DNA from: an uncultured Methanomassiliicoccus sp.
GTDB lineage: Archaea; Thermoplasmatota; Thermoplasmata; Methanomassiliicoccales; Methanomassiliicoccaceae
Assembly: GCA_944319735.1 (NCBI GenBank)
Contig: CALUEU010000004.1
Coordinates: forward strand, 62,001-126,000
DNA length: 64,000 nucleotides
Reading direction: 5' to 3'
Shown here: positions 37,471-45,960 of the stretch, piece by piece
How positions within the stretch are numbered: the stretch's first letter is position 1
How the letters are laid out: each line of letters begins with the position of its first letter
Program-made: the position numbers and the translations under genes
Notes under the pieces: model-generated
What the model saw: only the letters and a program-made list of their open reading frames with translations
Databases searched by the model: none
What the model was told of the DNA's origin: nothing

Positions 37471-37823
37471 ATTTTTCGCCTTGTGCCTGCATTATTTGAA
37501 CTATATATGTTTATTAGGTAGCTACTCATAATTTAGTAAAAATTCATTCAATACATTTGCATAATATCATATGATTCATAAAATATGCAAGTGGATTAAT
37601 CATTTTGTAGCATAATGCTAAATAAATAGCCACATGGCTAAACTCTCAATTTAAATCTTAAAATTAAAGATGGTGCAATTTTATATTCCAGCAAGTGTGC
37701 TAACAATAAACTAACGACTGATTAAATAATGCAATAAACTAATTTGTATTGTTAGATTATACCCGAATTTAGTTAGAATGCTATCCAATCTTTTATTAAT
37801 ACCTTGATGCCATTGTTCCATTT
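37471..37823. promoter_or_regulatory. Divergent region between riboflavin operon and isomerase gene
   Basis: This 353-bp AT-rich gap has no gene. It must hold the leftward riboflavin promoter and the rightward isomerase promoter. A CTAACAATA...TATTGTTAG inverted repeat (about 37700-37755) is the only notable element. I see no FMN riboswitch. Confidence 0.45.
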
Positions 37824-38867
37824 ATGTTTGCTGTGTTGGACGATGCAGAAGCGCTTTCAACAAAAGATGCATCGGGCATGTTAGATCAGATAATGGCATT
37901 ACCTTCTCAACTTGAATTTTCATTATCTAAGTCAATATATCTTGAGCCAGGTACATTTTCCAATGTTTGTATCTGCGGCCTTGGCGGTTCTGCGATGAGT
38001 GGAGACATTCTCAGAGATTATATGAATGAGCACTCATCATCCCCTACTATCGTTGTAAGAGATACCCAGCTTCCAAAATGGGTTAATGAAAATACATTTG
38101 CTCTTATATTATCATATTCTGGAAATACAATTGAAACATTATATATGTATGAAGAAGCAAAAGCTAAAGGGGCTAAAATAGTCGGTGTGACTTCAGGTGG
38201 AAAATTAAAAGATCTGTTTATTGAAAATAACAATCCTTTTATTGAAGTTCCTTCTGGGCTTCAGCCACGTGCTGCCCTTGGTTATATGCTGGGTGCTTGT
38301 GCAGTCGTAATGAAAAGTGCCAACTTATGCAATATTGCAGACGATCTGAAGTCTCTTATCCCCTGCCTTGAAAATGAATGTAAGCAATATTCCATGAATG
38401 TGCCTGCAAAGGATAATCTGGCAAAAAGAGTTGCAGACCGTTTAGAAAACACACTTCCTGCAATTTATGGAACAGTAAGCGTTGCACCGGCAGCCAGCAG
38501 ATGGAGGACACAGATTAATGAAAACGCCAAAATGCTGAGCATGTGTGGAATTCTTCCTGAGTTCAATCACAACCAGATTGTAGGCTGGATATCAACCCCT
38601 TCAGCACCTGCAACGGCTGTATTTTTAAGGTCTGTTGTGGATAGCTTAGAAATCTCCAAGATCGTTGATGCTACTACATCTTTGTTTAAAGATTCTGGAG
38701 TAGATACCATTGTTTTGAATTTAGAAGGAGATAGTAAGCTGGAATGTACAATGCGCGGAATAATATTGGGTGATTTCATCAGCTTTTATCTGGCAGCTTT
38801 GCACGGAGTCGATCCCACACCAATAGATCCGATCTCTAAGTTGAAAGAAAGGGTGACAGGCATTTAA
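37824..38867 (+). CDS. Bifunctional phosphoglucose/phosphomannose isomerase
   Basis: The 347-residue protein has two SIS domains. GLGGSAMSGDIL (near residue 52) and SYSGNTIETLYMYEEAKAKGAKIVGVTSGGKL are the sugar-phosphate binding parts, and SRWRTQINENAKML with FNHNQIVGW is the catalytic core of the archaeal Pgi/Pmi family. It interconverts glucose 6-P, fructose 6-P and mannose 6-P. It starts the gap between the riboflavin operon and glyA and has no operon partner. Confidence 0.92.
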   Translation: MFAVLDDAEALSTKDASGMLDQIMALPSQLEFSLSKSIYLEPGTFSNVCICGLGGSAMSGDILRDYMNEHSSSPTIVVRDTQLPKWVNENTFALILSYSGNTIETLYMYEEAKAKGAKIVGVTSGGKLKDLFIENNNPFIEVPSGLQPRAALGYMLGACAVVMKSANLCNIADDLKSLIPCLENECKQYSMNVPAKDNLAKRVADRLENTLPAIYGTVSVAPAASRWRTQINENAKMLSMCGILPEFNHNQIVGWISTPSAPATAVFLRSVVDSLEISKIVDATTSLFKDSGVDTIVLNLEGDSKLECTMRGIILGDFISFYLAALHGVDPTPIDPISKLKERVTGI

Positions 38868-39001
38868 TTTTTAGACTTTTGAATTATTATTTTTTACCAG
38901 TGCCAGCACTCTTTAATTTACGCTCATGACCTGTGAGCTGAATGGGTGCCGGATTACACAACCTATTTTTATACCTTCACTCATCAACGATATTGACTCT
39001 T

Positions 39002-40279
39002 ATGAAAGAAGATGCTTATTGGATCAAAGACACTGTAAAAGCTCATACAAAATGGTTCGAGGCAAGTCTCCCGATGATTGCTTCAGAAAATCTTATGAGC
39101 CCTTTAGCAAAAGAGATGATGATCTCTGATTTTCATGACAGATATGCAGAAGGTCTTCCAGGCAAAAGATATTACCGCGGTAACATCTACGTGGATGAAG
39201 TTGAATTGAAATGTCTTGAACTCGCAAAGAAGATTTTTAAATGCCAGTTTGCAGATGTTCGCCCAATTTCAGGCACAGTGGCCAACATGGCAGTTTTATT
39301 TGCTATGACGCAGCCTGGAGATACAATTTCTACGCCTGAACTGGCCTCCGGCGCTCACATCTCTACCGCCCCGTTCGGTGCAGTCGGAATGAGGGGTTTA
39401 AACACAATCCATTATCCATGGGATTATAAAAACTGGAATCTGGATGTTGACGCAGCTATCAAATTCATCAAGAAAGAAAAACCGAAGGTAGCTCAGTTTG
39501 GTCTGTCTGTATTCCTGTTCCCTACGCCTATAAGAGAAATTCAAGATGCTCTGCAGGAAGCAGGATCTGTAGTCTGGTATGATGCAGCCCATGTTCTGGG
39601 CCTCATTGCTGGCGGTAAATTCCAGGATCCTCTCAGAGAGGGAGTGCACATCATCAGCGCTTCAACCCACAAGACCTTCCCTGGTCCAAACCACGGTATC
39701 TTGATCGGCGACAACCTCACAGATGATCTTCAGGCAAAGCTTCAGAAAGCTGCTTTCCCAGGAGTTACATCTTCTCACCACCTGCATGCAATGGCAGCTC
39801 TTGCCGTAACAATGGCTGAATATGAGATCTACGGCAAACAATATGCCAGCCAGGTTATAAAGAATGCAAAGGCACTCGGCAGCGCCCTCTATGAGATGGG
39901 CTTAGATGTTATGTGCCCGCACTTAGGATTTACAGAATCTCATACTCTTGCAGTTAATGTGGCAGAGCAGGGCGGCGGATCTCAGGTTTCCATCGATCTG
40001 GAAAAAGCCAACATCATCTGCAACAAGAACATGCTTCCCGGTGACACTAGTTCTGTCAAGCCTTCCGGTATCCGTTTAGGTACACAGGAACTTACCAGAA
40101 TAGGAATGGAAGAGAGTGAAATGGAAGAAGTAGCCAGGCTTATCTACCGTGTAGTCATGAAAAAGGAAGACCCAGAGAAAGTCAAGAAAGACGTCTGGGA
40201 ACTCAAGAAAGACTTCACTAAGATCCGCTACTGCCTGAATGAAGGCGAAGAAGCCTACTCTTTCCACGATCTTTTCTAA
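39002..40279 (+). CDS. glyA: Serine hydroxymethyltransferase
   Basis: GlyA converts serine and a tetrahydropterin to glycine and a methylene-pterin. The motifs are MIASENLMSPLAKEM, RYYRGNIYVDEVE, the PLP lysine in STHKTFPGPNHG, and DTSSVKPSGIRLGTQELTR near the C-terminus. It belongs to the archaeal, diverged SHMT group. The frame opens at 38942, but ATG 39002 (MKEDAYWIKD) matches the family N-terminus, giving 425 residues. A terminator follows at once. Confidence 0.94.
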   Translation: MKEDAYWIKDTVKAHTKWFEASLPMIASENLMSPLAKEMMISDFHDRYAEGLPGKRYYRGNIYVDEVELKCLELAKKIFKCQFADVRPISGTVANMAVLFAMTQPGDTISTPELASGAHISTAPFGAVGMRGLNTIHYPWDYKNWNLDVDAAIKFIKKEKPKVAQFGLSVFLFPTPIREIQDALQEAGSVVWYDAAHVLGLIAGGKFQDPLREGVHIISASTHKTFPGPNHGILIGDNLTDDLQAKLQKAAFPGVTSSHHLHAMAALAVTMAEYEIYGKQYASQVIKNAKALGSALYEMGLDVMCPHLGFTESHTLAVNVAEQGGGSQVSIDLEKANIICNKNMLPGDTSSVKPSGIRLGTQELTRIGMEESEMEEVARLIYRVVMKKEDPEKVKKDVWELKKDFTKIRYCLNEGEEAYSFHDLF

Positions 40280-40300
40280 GGGGCATAACCCCTTCCTTAT
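40278..40300. terminator. Terminator between glyA and the thiolase gene
   Basis: AAGGGG/CCCCTT (40278-40283, 40289-40294) with loop CATAA overlaps the glyA stop and is followed by a T run. It lies between convergent genes. Confidence 0.7.
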
Positions 40301-41211
40301 TTTTTCTTTAAATCTTCCAGCATTTTACAGGCCATGCATTTTCCGCTAGGGGACGGTTCTCCGCATCCACATCTTCCCAAATCTTTCTGAGGATACTTCT
40401 CTATCAAAAGCGGTTTGATTGCATCATAACTTGACAATATAGAATGTCTTGTCCCAGGAGATCTGCTTTCAAGCTCATCGATTATGTCTCGGTATTCATT
40501 GCGCAGAGCTGCCGACCAGTATGGACACTCTATGTCTGAAAAAGGTATTTCGTTGACAATTGCGTAAAGGTAAGTCTCTTTTTCAGGAATCTGCCTAAGC
40601 GGATGGATTCTGGGAATGAGTCCAGGCTGGATTCTTACATGTGGGCTCAAACGTGCTAATCTCTCTACATCCCCTCTGGTAAAATTCATGAGGATGGCCT
40701 GTGCATTATCATCCAGATTGTGGCCGGTGGCGATAATGTCTGCATTAATATCTCTGGCAACCGCATTCATACACTGTCTTCTGAATACACCGCAGAATGC
40801 ACATGGTGTTCTATAGCCTAAATTCTTAGAAATTTCATCCATCGTGTATCCTACATGTTCTTTGAATGAAATTATCTCTAGAGGAACTTCTAATCTGCCG
40901 CACAGCTCCTTGACGCATTTGATTGTTTCAGGACGGTAATTGTCTATTCCTTCGTCTACAGTTATGGCTGTCAGAGAAACATCTCTGCGCTCCTTTAAAA
41001 CACTGTGAAGCAAGGAAAGAGCCACACTGCTGTCTTTGCCCCCTGATATGGCCACAGCTACATTTTTAACTTTGTTAAAATTAGTCTGATTTCTGATCTC
41101 TTTCTTTACACGCCTTTCTACAAACTCTGAAAAATGTCCTTGGCAAAGATGACTTCCGTTGTATCTTATGTATGTTACAGCATCTTTCTGACATTTATCG
41201 CACTTGACCAT
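40297..41211 (-). CDS. tRNA 2-thiolation enzyme, TtuA/Ncs6 family
   Basis: PP-loop enzyme of the TtuA/Ctu1/Ncs6 family that adds sulfur to tRNA. An N-terminal zinc finger CDKCQ...C...H and a C-terminal one (CGCGEPSPSGKCMAC) bracket the core. The P-loop is VAISGGKDSS, and CAFCGVFRRQCMN with TGHNLDDNAQAILMN carries the cluster cysteines and the pyrophosphatase motif. Which tRNA position it modifies cannot be read from the sequence. It stands alone. Confidence 0.93.
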   Translation of the reverse strand: MVKCDKCQKDAVTYIRYNGSHLCQGHFSEFVERRVKKEIRNQTNFNKVKNVAVAISGGKDSSVALSLLHSVLKERRDVSLTAITVDEGIDNYRPETIKCVKELCGRLEVPLEIISFKEHVGYTMDEISKNLGYRTPCAFCGVFRRQCMNAVARDINADIIATGHNLDDNAQAILMNFTRGDVERLARLSPHVRIQPGLIPRIHPLRQIPEKETYLYAIVNEIPFSDIECPYWSAALRNEYRDIIDELESRSPGTRHSILSSYDAIKPLLIEKYPQKDLGRCGCGEPSPSGKCMACKMLEDLKKK

Positions 41212-41271
41212 CAGTGAAGAGCATTAACCCGCTTGTATTTGGTATTGTTGAAGAAAAATGGAAGAAATGGT

Positions 41272-41721
41272 TTACCAGGGCGGATTCCCGGTTTGCTGCA
41301 GTACATCATTGTACTCATTGGCCAGTGAGTATGCATCGAATATATTGAATATCCAGATGACTACGCTTATTATCGATGCAGCAATGAATAGTACTCCAAT
41401 AGCACTAGACGCTATGCCGCCAAATATAAACATCATCAGTGTTAAAACGGAAAAAATTACAACGCCGCATACTATGAAACCTATCCCTCTTGCTATTCTT
41501 CCAACATATACCTGCCCTAGACCGGTGAATAAAAATGATAAGATTGCTGCCAACCCCACACTTTTCATGGGTCTCTGATATTGATACTGATACTGGTATG
41601 CATATGGTGGTGGTACACCAGCGTACCTGTTGTTCTGGGCTGCATTCGGTGACGTCGGATTTCCGCACTTGCTGCAGAACTCAGATTCATCTGGTATTTC
41701 TGCGCCACATTTTATACAATA
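41272..41721 (-). CDS. Zinc-ribbon/TM2-like membrane protein, array copy 1
   Basis: The start is the ATG that gives MYCIKCGAEIPDESEFCSKCGN. An N-terminal zinc ribbon (CxxCG, CxxCG) is followed by a Tyr/Pro linker, a conserved GLAAILSFLFTGLGQVYVGRIARG segment like a TM2 domain, then two hydrophobic helices and a tail YNDVLQQTGNPPW. It is the last of five tandem paralogues, read leftwards. Such proteins may gather at the membrane, but the function is not known. Confidence 0.8.
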   Translation of the reverse strand, partial: YCIKCGAEIPDESEFCSKCGNPTSPNAAQNNRYAGVPPPYAYQYQYQYQRPMKSVGLAAILSFLFTGLGQVYVGRIARGIGFIVCGVVIFSVLTLMMFIFGGIASSAIGVLFIAASIISVVIWIFNIFDAYSLANEYNDVLQQTGNPPW

Positions 41722-41762
41722 CATTTTTCTTTCCCCCATCCAAATTATTTTATATGGCAGCC

Positions 41763-42206
41763 TCACCAAGGTGAACTGCCAGTTTTTTTCAGAGCTGTAT
41801 TATATTCAGTTGCTAGCTTGTAAGATTCAAATGTACTGGTTATTACTACTATCATGTAGATCATCATTGCTGGAATGAATAATAGATACGGTGATTGTGC
41901 TCCAGTATACCACAAAGACATTTCCATATCCTTCCAGATCATGTATCCTGTTGATATGCATATCAGAAGGAGAATTGCACCTGGAATTGCAAGTCCAAGT
42001 CCCCTTCTGGTTTTTCCAACATATGCCTGCCCCAGACCAGGAAGAATTACAGACAATGCTGCCGCCACTACCTTATCTTTTTGAGGGGTTGGGTATCTGT
42101 ATGCGTAAGGCTCATCTTCATCAGATAAGTCTTTCAGAGGATATCCACACCGTTTGCAAAAATTCGAATCATCGGTTATTTCCACATTGCAATTCTTACA
42201 GTACAT
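41763..42206 (-). CDS. Zinc-ribbon/TM2-like membrane protein, array copy 2
   Basis: At 147 residues it has the same layout: MYCKNCNVEITDDSNFCKRCGY, linker, VVAAALSVILPGLGQAYVGKTRRGLGLAIPG, two more hydrophobic segments and the tail YNTALKKTGSSPW. The first two cysteine pairs are intact. It lies 41 bp upstream of copy 1, likely in the same transcript. Confidence 0.8.
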   Translation of the reverse strand: MYCKNCNVEITDDSNFCKRCGYPLKDLSDEDEPYAYRYPTPQKDKVVAAALSVILPGLGQAYVGKTRRGLGLAIPGAILLLICISTGYMIWKDMEMSLWYTGAQSPYLLFIPAMMIYMIVVITSTFESYKLATEYNTALKKTGSSPW

Positions 42207-42283
42207 ATGTTCATCTTCGTTGTTTTTAGATTTTTATCATGAGGCCATTCACGGTTTGTGTTTTAGTTAATCCTTGTACTGAT

Positions 42284-42727
42284 TTACCATGGTTCTTTAC
42301 CGGTTTGCCTCAGTGCCTCATTATATTGATTTGCTAAATTATGTGCATCGAATATCTGCCAGATCCAGAATGCCAAGTAGGCTACAAGGATAGCTAATCC
42401 TGCAACAATGTATGCTGTTGTATATCCAATCATGTCTCCATTTGAATCTATAATTATTCCTGAGAAGATACTAATGGTAGATACTACTCCAACACAAGCT
42501 CCTATGCATACAAAGATGATGCCTCTTGCTATTTTTCCTACATATACCTGTCCCAAACCTGCAAACAGGAAAGACAGCACTGCTGCTAGGCCTGTACTTT
42601 TCAAAGGTGGTGCATATATGACATTAGGCGGTGCATATGTCTGCTTCGTCCCTTCCTTCAGATTTGTGCCGCATTTTTGACAGAATTCTGAGTCTTGGAC
42701 AGCTTCTGTACCACAGTTAGGGCAATA
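42284..42727 (-). CDS. Zinc-ribbon/TM2-like membrane protein, array copy 3
   Basis: The start ATG is chosen to give MYCPNCGTEAVQDSEFCQKCGT, as in its relatives. The TM2-like LAAVLSFLFAGLGQVYVGKIARG segment is almost identical to copy 1, and the C-terminus is YNEALRQTGKEPW. Copies 1 and 3 are the most alike, so they probably arose from a recent duplication. Confidence 0.8.
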   Translation of the reverse strand, partial: YCPNCGTEAVQDSEFCQKCGTNLKEGTKQTYAPPNVIYAPPLKSTGLAAVLSFLFAGLGQVYVGKIARGIIFVCIGACVGVVSTISIFSGIIIDSNGDMIGYTTAYIVAGLAILVAYLAFWIWQIFDAHNLANQYNEALRQTGKEPW

Positions 42728-42813
42728 CATTATTATCAAACTGTAATACATTTTACTTATTATATGAAGTCTCCTAGAAATCTATTTTTTGATAATATTA
42801 AAAAAGAAAGGGT

Positions 42814-43203
42814 TTACCAGGGTTTCTGCCCTGTAGTCTGCACTACGTGGTTGTACTCTTCAGTGACATTGTATGCATCATATACCTGCCATACCCAGAA
42901 TATTATAAGCGCTACGGCGAATACAAAGAGCACTGCAGTTGCAAGTGTTAGGACAAGTCCAATTATGAAATACATAAGTCCTTTTCCAATCTGTCCGGCA
43001 TAGATTATTCCGGCACCTGGTATGATAAATGACAGCACTGCTGCAATACCTGAGCTTTTGAGTGGAATTGCATACTGCGGTATTCCACTTTGATATGGGC
43101 CATTTTGATAGGCACTCTGTGGAGTATTATCTATGCTAGCACCGCAGTTTTTGCAATAGCTCGAACCGACTTCAACATCGCTTCCACATCTTGGACAAAA
43201 CAT
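42814..43203 (-). CDS. Zinc-ribbon/TM2-like membrane protein, array copy 4
   Basis: The ATG giving MFCPRCGSDVEVGSSYCKNCGA is the likely start; a longer frame opens at 43278. The core GIAAVLSFIIPGAGIIYAGQIGKGLMYF has lost the LGQVYVG wording but keeps the pattern. The tail is YNHVVQTTGQKPW. Confidence 0.8.
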   Translation of the reverse strand: MFCPRCGSDVEVGSSYCKNCGASIDNTPQSAYQNGPYQSGIPQYAIPLKSSGIAAVLSFIIPGAGIIYAGQIGKGLMYFIIGLVLTLATAVLFVFAVALIIFWVWQVYDAYNVTEEYNHVVQTTGQKPW

Positions 43204-43299
43204 ATTTTTCAAATCCGCACACTGTGTTTTATGAATATAAAATATATCCCGCTCGTCTGCGGTAGATAAAAAAATCAATCAGATTATTAAGAATCGTTT

Positions 43300-43677
43300 C
43301 TACCAAGGTGCTCTTCCAGTTTTGTCAAAATATTCTTTATATTCATTATATTTGACAAATGTCTGCCATATCTGCAGCAGCCATATGACTATACTTACTG
43401 TCCAAATAATCATGCCGGGCAGGCCGCCAAGAATATATCCTGCAGATAATAAGAGAAACTCAACAATCAGGAATTGTATGCCGCGTTTTATCTGCCTCAG
43501 ATACATAAGGCCGATTCCGGGCAGGATTGACAATATGGCACTGATCACGAAACTTTTTTCTTCTCCGTATATGGCTTTCTCCAATTTCTGAAAAATCTTA
43601 TTTGTGGAGTCCTCTGCGCATTGGTTTCTGTCTGCAGTACTGCTGGGAATGTTATTCAGATTGTCATCTTCAGCCAT
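43300..43677 (-). CDS. TM2-like membrane protein without zinc ribbon, array copy 5
   Basis: From the ATG giving MAEDDNLNN, the protein has a short polar N-terminus in place of the zinc ribbon, then SAILSILPGIGLMYLRQIKRGIQFL and two more hydrophobic segments. It ends YKEYFDKTGRAPW, so the C-terminal motif is kept although the ribbon is gone. It ends in TAG. It is first in the leftward array. Confidence 0.75.
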   Translation of the reverse strand: MAEDDNLNNIPSSTADRNQCAEDSTNKIFQKLEKAIYGEEKSFVISAILSILPGIGLMYLRQIKRGIQFLIVEFLLLSAGYILGGLPGMIIWTVSIVIWLLQIWQTFVKYNEYKEYFDKTGRAPW

Positions 43678-43846
43678 GTCAGTCCCTTTATACATCTTTG
43701 TCTGTTGAAGGTAGATATCGCTTCATTTGATTATAAAGACTGCTTTTTTAGAGTATCATTCTAAACAAATGAATATTCCCGCCATTATTGCTTTTTACAG
43801 TCAAAAAGATTTAAGCCTACTCCTTCATTTAGTCTACTGAGTTTAG

Positions 43847-44818
43847 ATGAATGAGATTTGGATAGAGAAGTATCGACCTAAGACTCTGAAGGATGTTGTA
43901 GGACAGACAGACATAGTTGAACGGCTGCAGTCTTATGTCAATACCAAAAACCTTCCGCATCTTATGTTTGCAGGCCCTGCTGGTACTGGAAAAACAACAT
44001 CTGCCATTGCAATGGCCAGAGAGCTTTACAGTGATTCTTGGAAAGGCAACTTCAATGAGCTCAACGCCTCAGATGAGAGAGGAATAGATGTTGTCAGAGG
44101 CAAAATAAAAGAATTTGCCAGAACGTCACCCATTGGTGGAGCAGAATTCAAAATAATCTTTCTGGATGAAGCAGATGCTCTCACTTCAGATGCCCAGGCT
44201 GCTCTGAGAAGAACTATGGAGAAATATAGTAAAATCTGCAGATTTATCTTATCTTGTAATTATTCTTCTAAAATAATTGAACCGATTCAGTCTAGATGCG
44301 CAGTCTTCCGTTTCCGGCCGCTCCGCGCTGAAGATATAAGGTCATATTTGGAAAAAATCTCACTGGATGAAGGTCTTACGATCTCAGGAGATGCTCTTGA
44401 TGCATTGGTGCATGTTTCTAACGGTGACATGAGGAAAGCTGTAAACTCTCTTCAAGTCGCCGCATCACTTGGAACTACTATCGATGTAGATCTTGTGTAT
44501 CACACTACTGGAATGGCAAGGCCGGAGGATGTCCAGACTCTGCTGGAGACAGCGATTTCCGGTGATTTCATCGGAGCCAGAAACAAACTGGATGAGATTA
44601 TGATCTCATATGGCTTGTCAGGAGAAGATATCCTTAAGCAGATACACAAAACAATCTTTGATCTTGAAATTGAAGATTATGAGAAAGTGAGACTTATCGA
44701 TAGAACCGGTGAAATCGAGTTCAGGATGGTTGAAGGATCTAACGAAAGGATTCAATTGGAGTCCCTTCTTGCATATTTGGTCCTGCTAGGGGAGCACAGG
44801 GGAGACAGCGCGGATTAA
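43847..44818 (+). CDS. rfcS: Replication factor C small subunit
   Basis: RFC loads the PCNA clamp at primed DNA. The AAA+ motifs are all present: Walker A FAGPAGTGKTTSA, Walker B IIFLDEADALT, the SRC motif IQSRCAVFRFRPL, and the RFC box EIWIEKYRPKTLKDVVGQ. The length of 323 residues is usual. The large subunit is not in the window. It faces a small HTH gene. Confidence 0.96.
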   Translation: MNEIWIEKYRPKTLKDVVGQTDIVERLQSYVNTKNLPHLMFAGPAGTGKTTSAIAMARELYSDSWKGNFNELNASDERGIDVVRGKIKEFARTSPIGGAEFKIIFLDEADALTSDAQAALRRTMEKYSKICRFILSCNYSSKIIEPIQSRCAVFRFRPLRAEDIRSYLEKISLDEGLTISGDALDALVHVSNGDMRKAVNSLQVAASLGTTIDVDLVYHTTGMARPEDVQTLLETAISGDFIGARNKLDEIMISYGLSGEDILKQIHKTIFDLEIEDYEKVRLIDRTGEIEFRMVEGSNERIQLESLLAYLVLLGEHRGDSAD

Positions 44819-44828
44819 TTCCGATACA

Positions 44829-44850
44829 GGCTGGACCCCAGCTTTTTATT
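44829..44850 (+). terminator. rfcS terminator
   Basis: GCTGG/CCAGC (44830-44834, 44838-44842) with a 3-base loop is followed by TTTTTATTTTATT. It lies directly after rfcS and before the convergent HTH gene. Confidence 0.6.
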
Positions 44851-45060
44851 TTATTCAAAGTAGAACAATTCTTCGAATTTTTTATCCAGTGCGATACACA
44901 TAACCAATGCTAGTTTTGCAGTGGGACTGAACTGCCCGGTTTCTATGGAACTGATAGTCTGTCTTGAAACGCCGATCATTTTCGCCAGGTCATCCTGCGA
45001 GAGATTTTTCTCTGCCCTTGCTACCTTGAGCCTGTTTTTAAGCACAAGTGCATCATCCAT
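44851..45060 (-). CDS. Small XRE-family regulator
   Basis: A 69-residue stand-alone helix-turn-helix: LKNRLKVARAEKNLSQDDLAKMIGVSRQTISSIETGQFSPTAKLA. The C-terminal ALDKKFEELFYFE is typical of the small prokaryotic XRE group that sits next to a membrane protein. It starts 2 bp after the upstream membrane gene ends, so the two are one operon. A palindrome upstream of that gene is a candidate target. Confidence 0.9.
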   Translation of the reverse strand: MDDALVLKNRLKVARAEKNLSQDDLAKMIGVSRQTISSIETGQFSPTAKLALVMCIALDKKFEELFYFE

Positions 45061-45062
45061 CT

Positions 45063-45380
45063 TCAGATAACCTCCATAATATAGTAAGCGGCAAACGCTA
45101 TCGTTGTGATTGTAAATATTATACCCATTAGCAGAAAGAGTTTTTTGCAGGGAATCTTTGAGTATTTGTATATGGACATTACAGCGATTCCAGCAGTCAT
45201 GATTGACAGCATGTCCAGATAGGGCTGATTTTCAAAAATCTTAAACATCATGTAAACAAAAGACAGCACTAAGACTCCAAGAAGTCCCATATATGCGGAC
45301 TCGTCATCAATGAACTTCTCTCTTTCATCGGCGTCTCTGTTTTCACTTCTGCTTAATTCCAGAACTTTCTCCTTCTCCAT
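45063..45380 (-). CDS. Small membrane protein, partner of XRE regulator
   Basis: The 105-residue protein has a charged N-terminal helix rich in Arg and Glu, then three hydrophobic segments (about 30-48, 55-70, 82-103). It is paired with the HTH gene as in the widespread small membrane/HTH modules, where the pair responds to some unknown signal. No specific function is known. Confidence 0.7.
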   Translation of the reverse strand: MEKEKVLELSRSENRDADEREKFIDDESAYMGLLGVLVLSFVYMMFKIFENQPYLDMLSIMTAGIAVMSIYKYSKIPCKKLFLLMGIIFTITTIAFAAYYIMEVI

Positions 45381-45412
45381 TTTGATTACCTGATCTTAAT
45401 TAATTTGATATC

Positions 45413-45422
45413 AAGTATACTT
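45413..45422. promoter_or_regulatory. Palindromic operator candidate before membrane/HTH pair
   Basis: A perfect 10-bp palindrome AAGTATACTT is flanked by GATA and TATC in mirror positions (45407-45428), so 18 of 22 positions are symmetric. It lies 27-48 bp upstream of the pair's first ATG. The adjacent XRE protein is the obvious candidate for binding it. Confidence 0.5.
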
Positions 45423-45652
45423 AGTATCTTGCATATAAAACTTGTCAAAATCATAAGTAAACTTATCAATCTAAAATTAACTCCTCTTTCTTATGCAGTT
45501 CCTTATTCCATGTTGCAATAAATATGAATACAATAATACAATATTCTCGTTTATAGGAACTGCTGGATATTCTTCCTGTGCAGCCTGATGCAGCTGTTTT
45601 CCATACTAATCTATTTATATGACATCTATCTTCCATAGCCCAGAGGATTTAC

Positions 45653-45802
45653 ATGGCACGTTTCAAGGAAGCTGACGAAAGGCTTCTTAATAAGAAGATC
45701 TGCATGAAATGCGACGCACGCAACGCTCCAAAAGCAACCCGCTGCCGCCGCTGTGGATACGATAAACTTCGTCCAAAAGCAAAAGAAAGCAGGAAAGCCT
45801 AA
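45653..45802 (+). CDS. rpl40e: Ribosomal protein L40e
   Basis: This short gene encodes 49 residues: [15 protein letters not shown], then the zinc ribbon [19 protein letters not shown], and a basic tail ending KAKESRKA. It is the archaeal large-subunit protein L40e without the ubiquitin part found in eukaryotes. It lies upstream of eno. Confidence 0.95.
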   Translation: MARFKEADERLLNKKICMKCDARNAPKATRCRRCGYDKLRPKAKESRKA

Positions 45803-45814
45803 TCTCGGCTTTAT

Positions 45815-45840
45815 TCAGGGGCTTGCCCCCTCCTTTTAAA
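45815..45840 (+). terminator. Candidate terminator after rpl40e
   Basis: AGGGG/CCCCT (45817-45821, 45827-45831) with loop CTTGC is followed by CCTTTTAAATTTT. The stem is short, so the call is weaker than others. Confidence 0.5.
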
Positions 45841-45960
45841 TTTTGCTTATCTGTTTTAGTTTGTACTTTACATATTTTGATTTTTGAGTATTTTTCTTTT
45901 CAGTATACACTAATTAATATCTTATGAGTATACCTCTTCTAATCATTCGGAGTTGAATAA

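Noticed and set aside
37471-37823. Possible FMN riboswitch upstream of ribB
   Set aside because: I see none of the conserved RFN stems; only AT-rich sequence and one weak inverted repeat.
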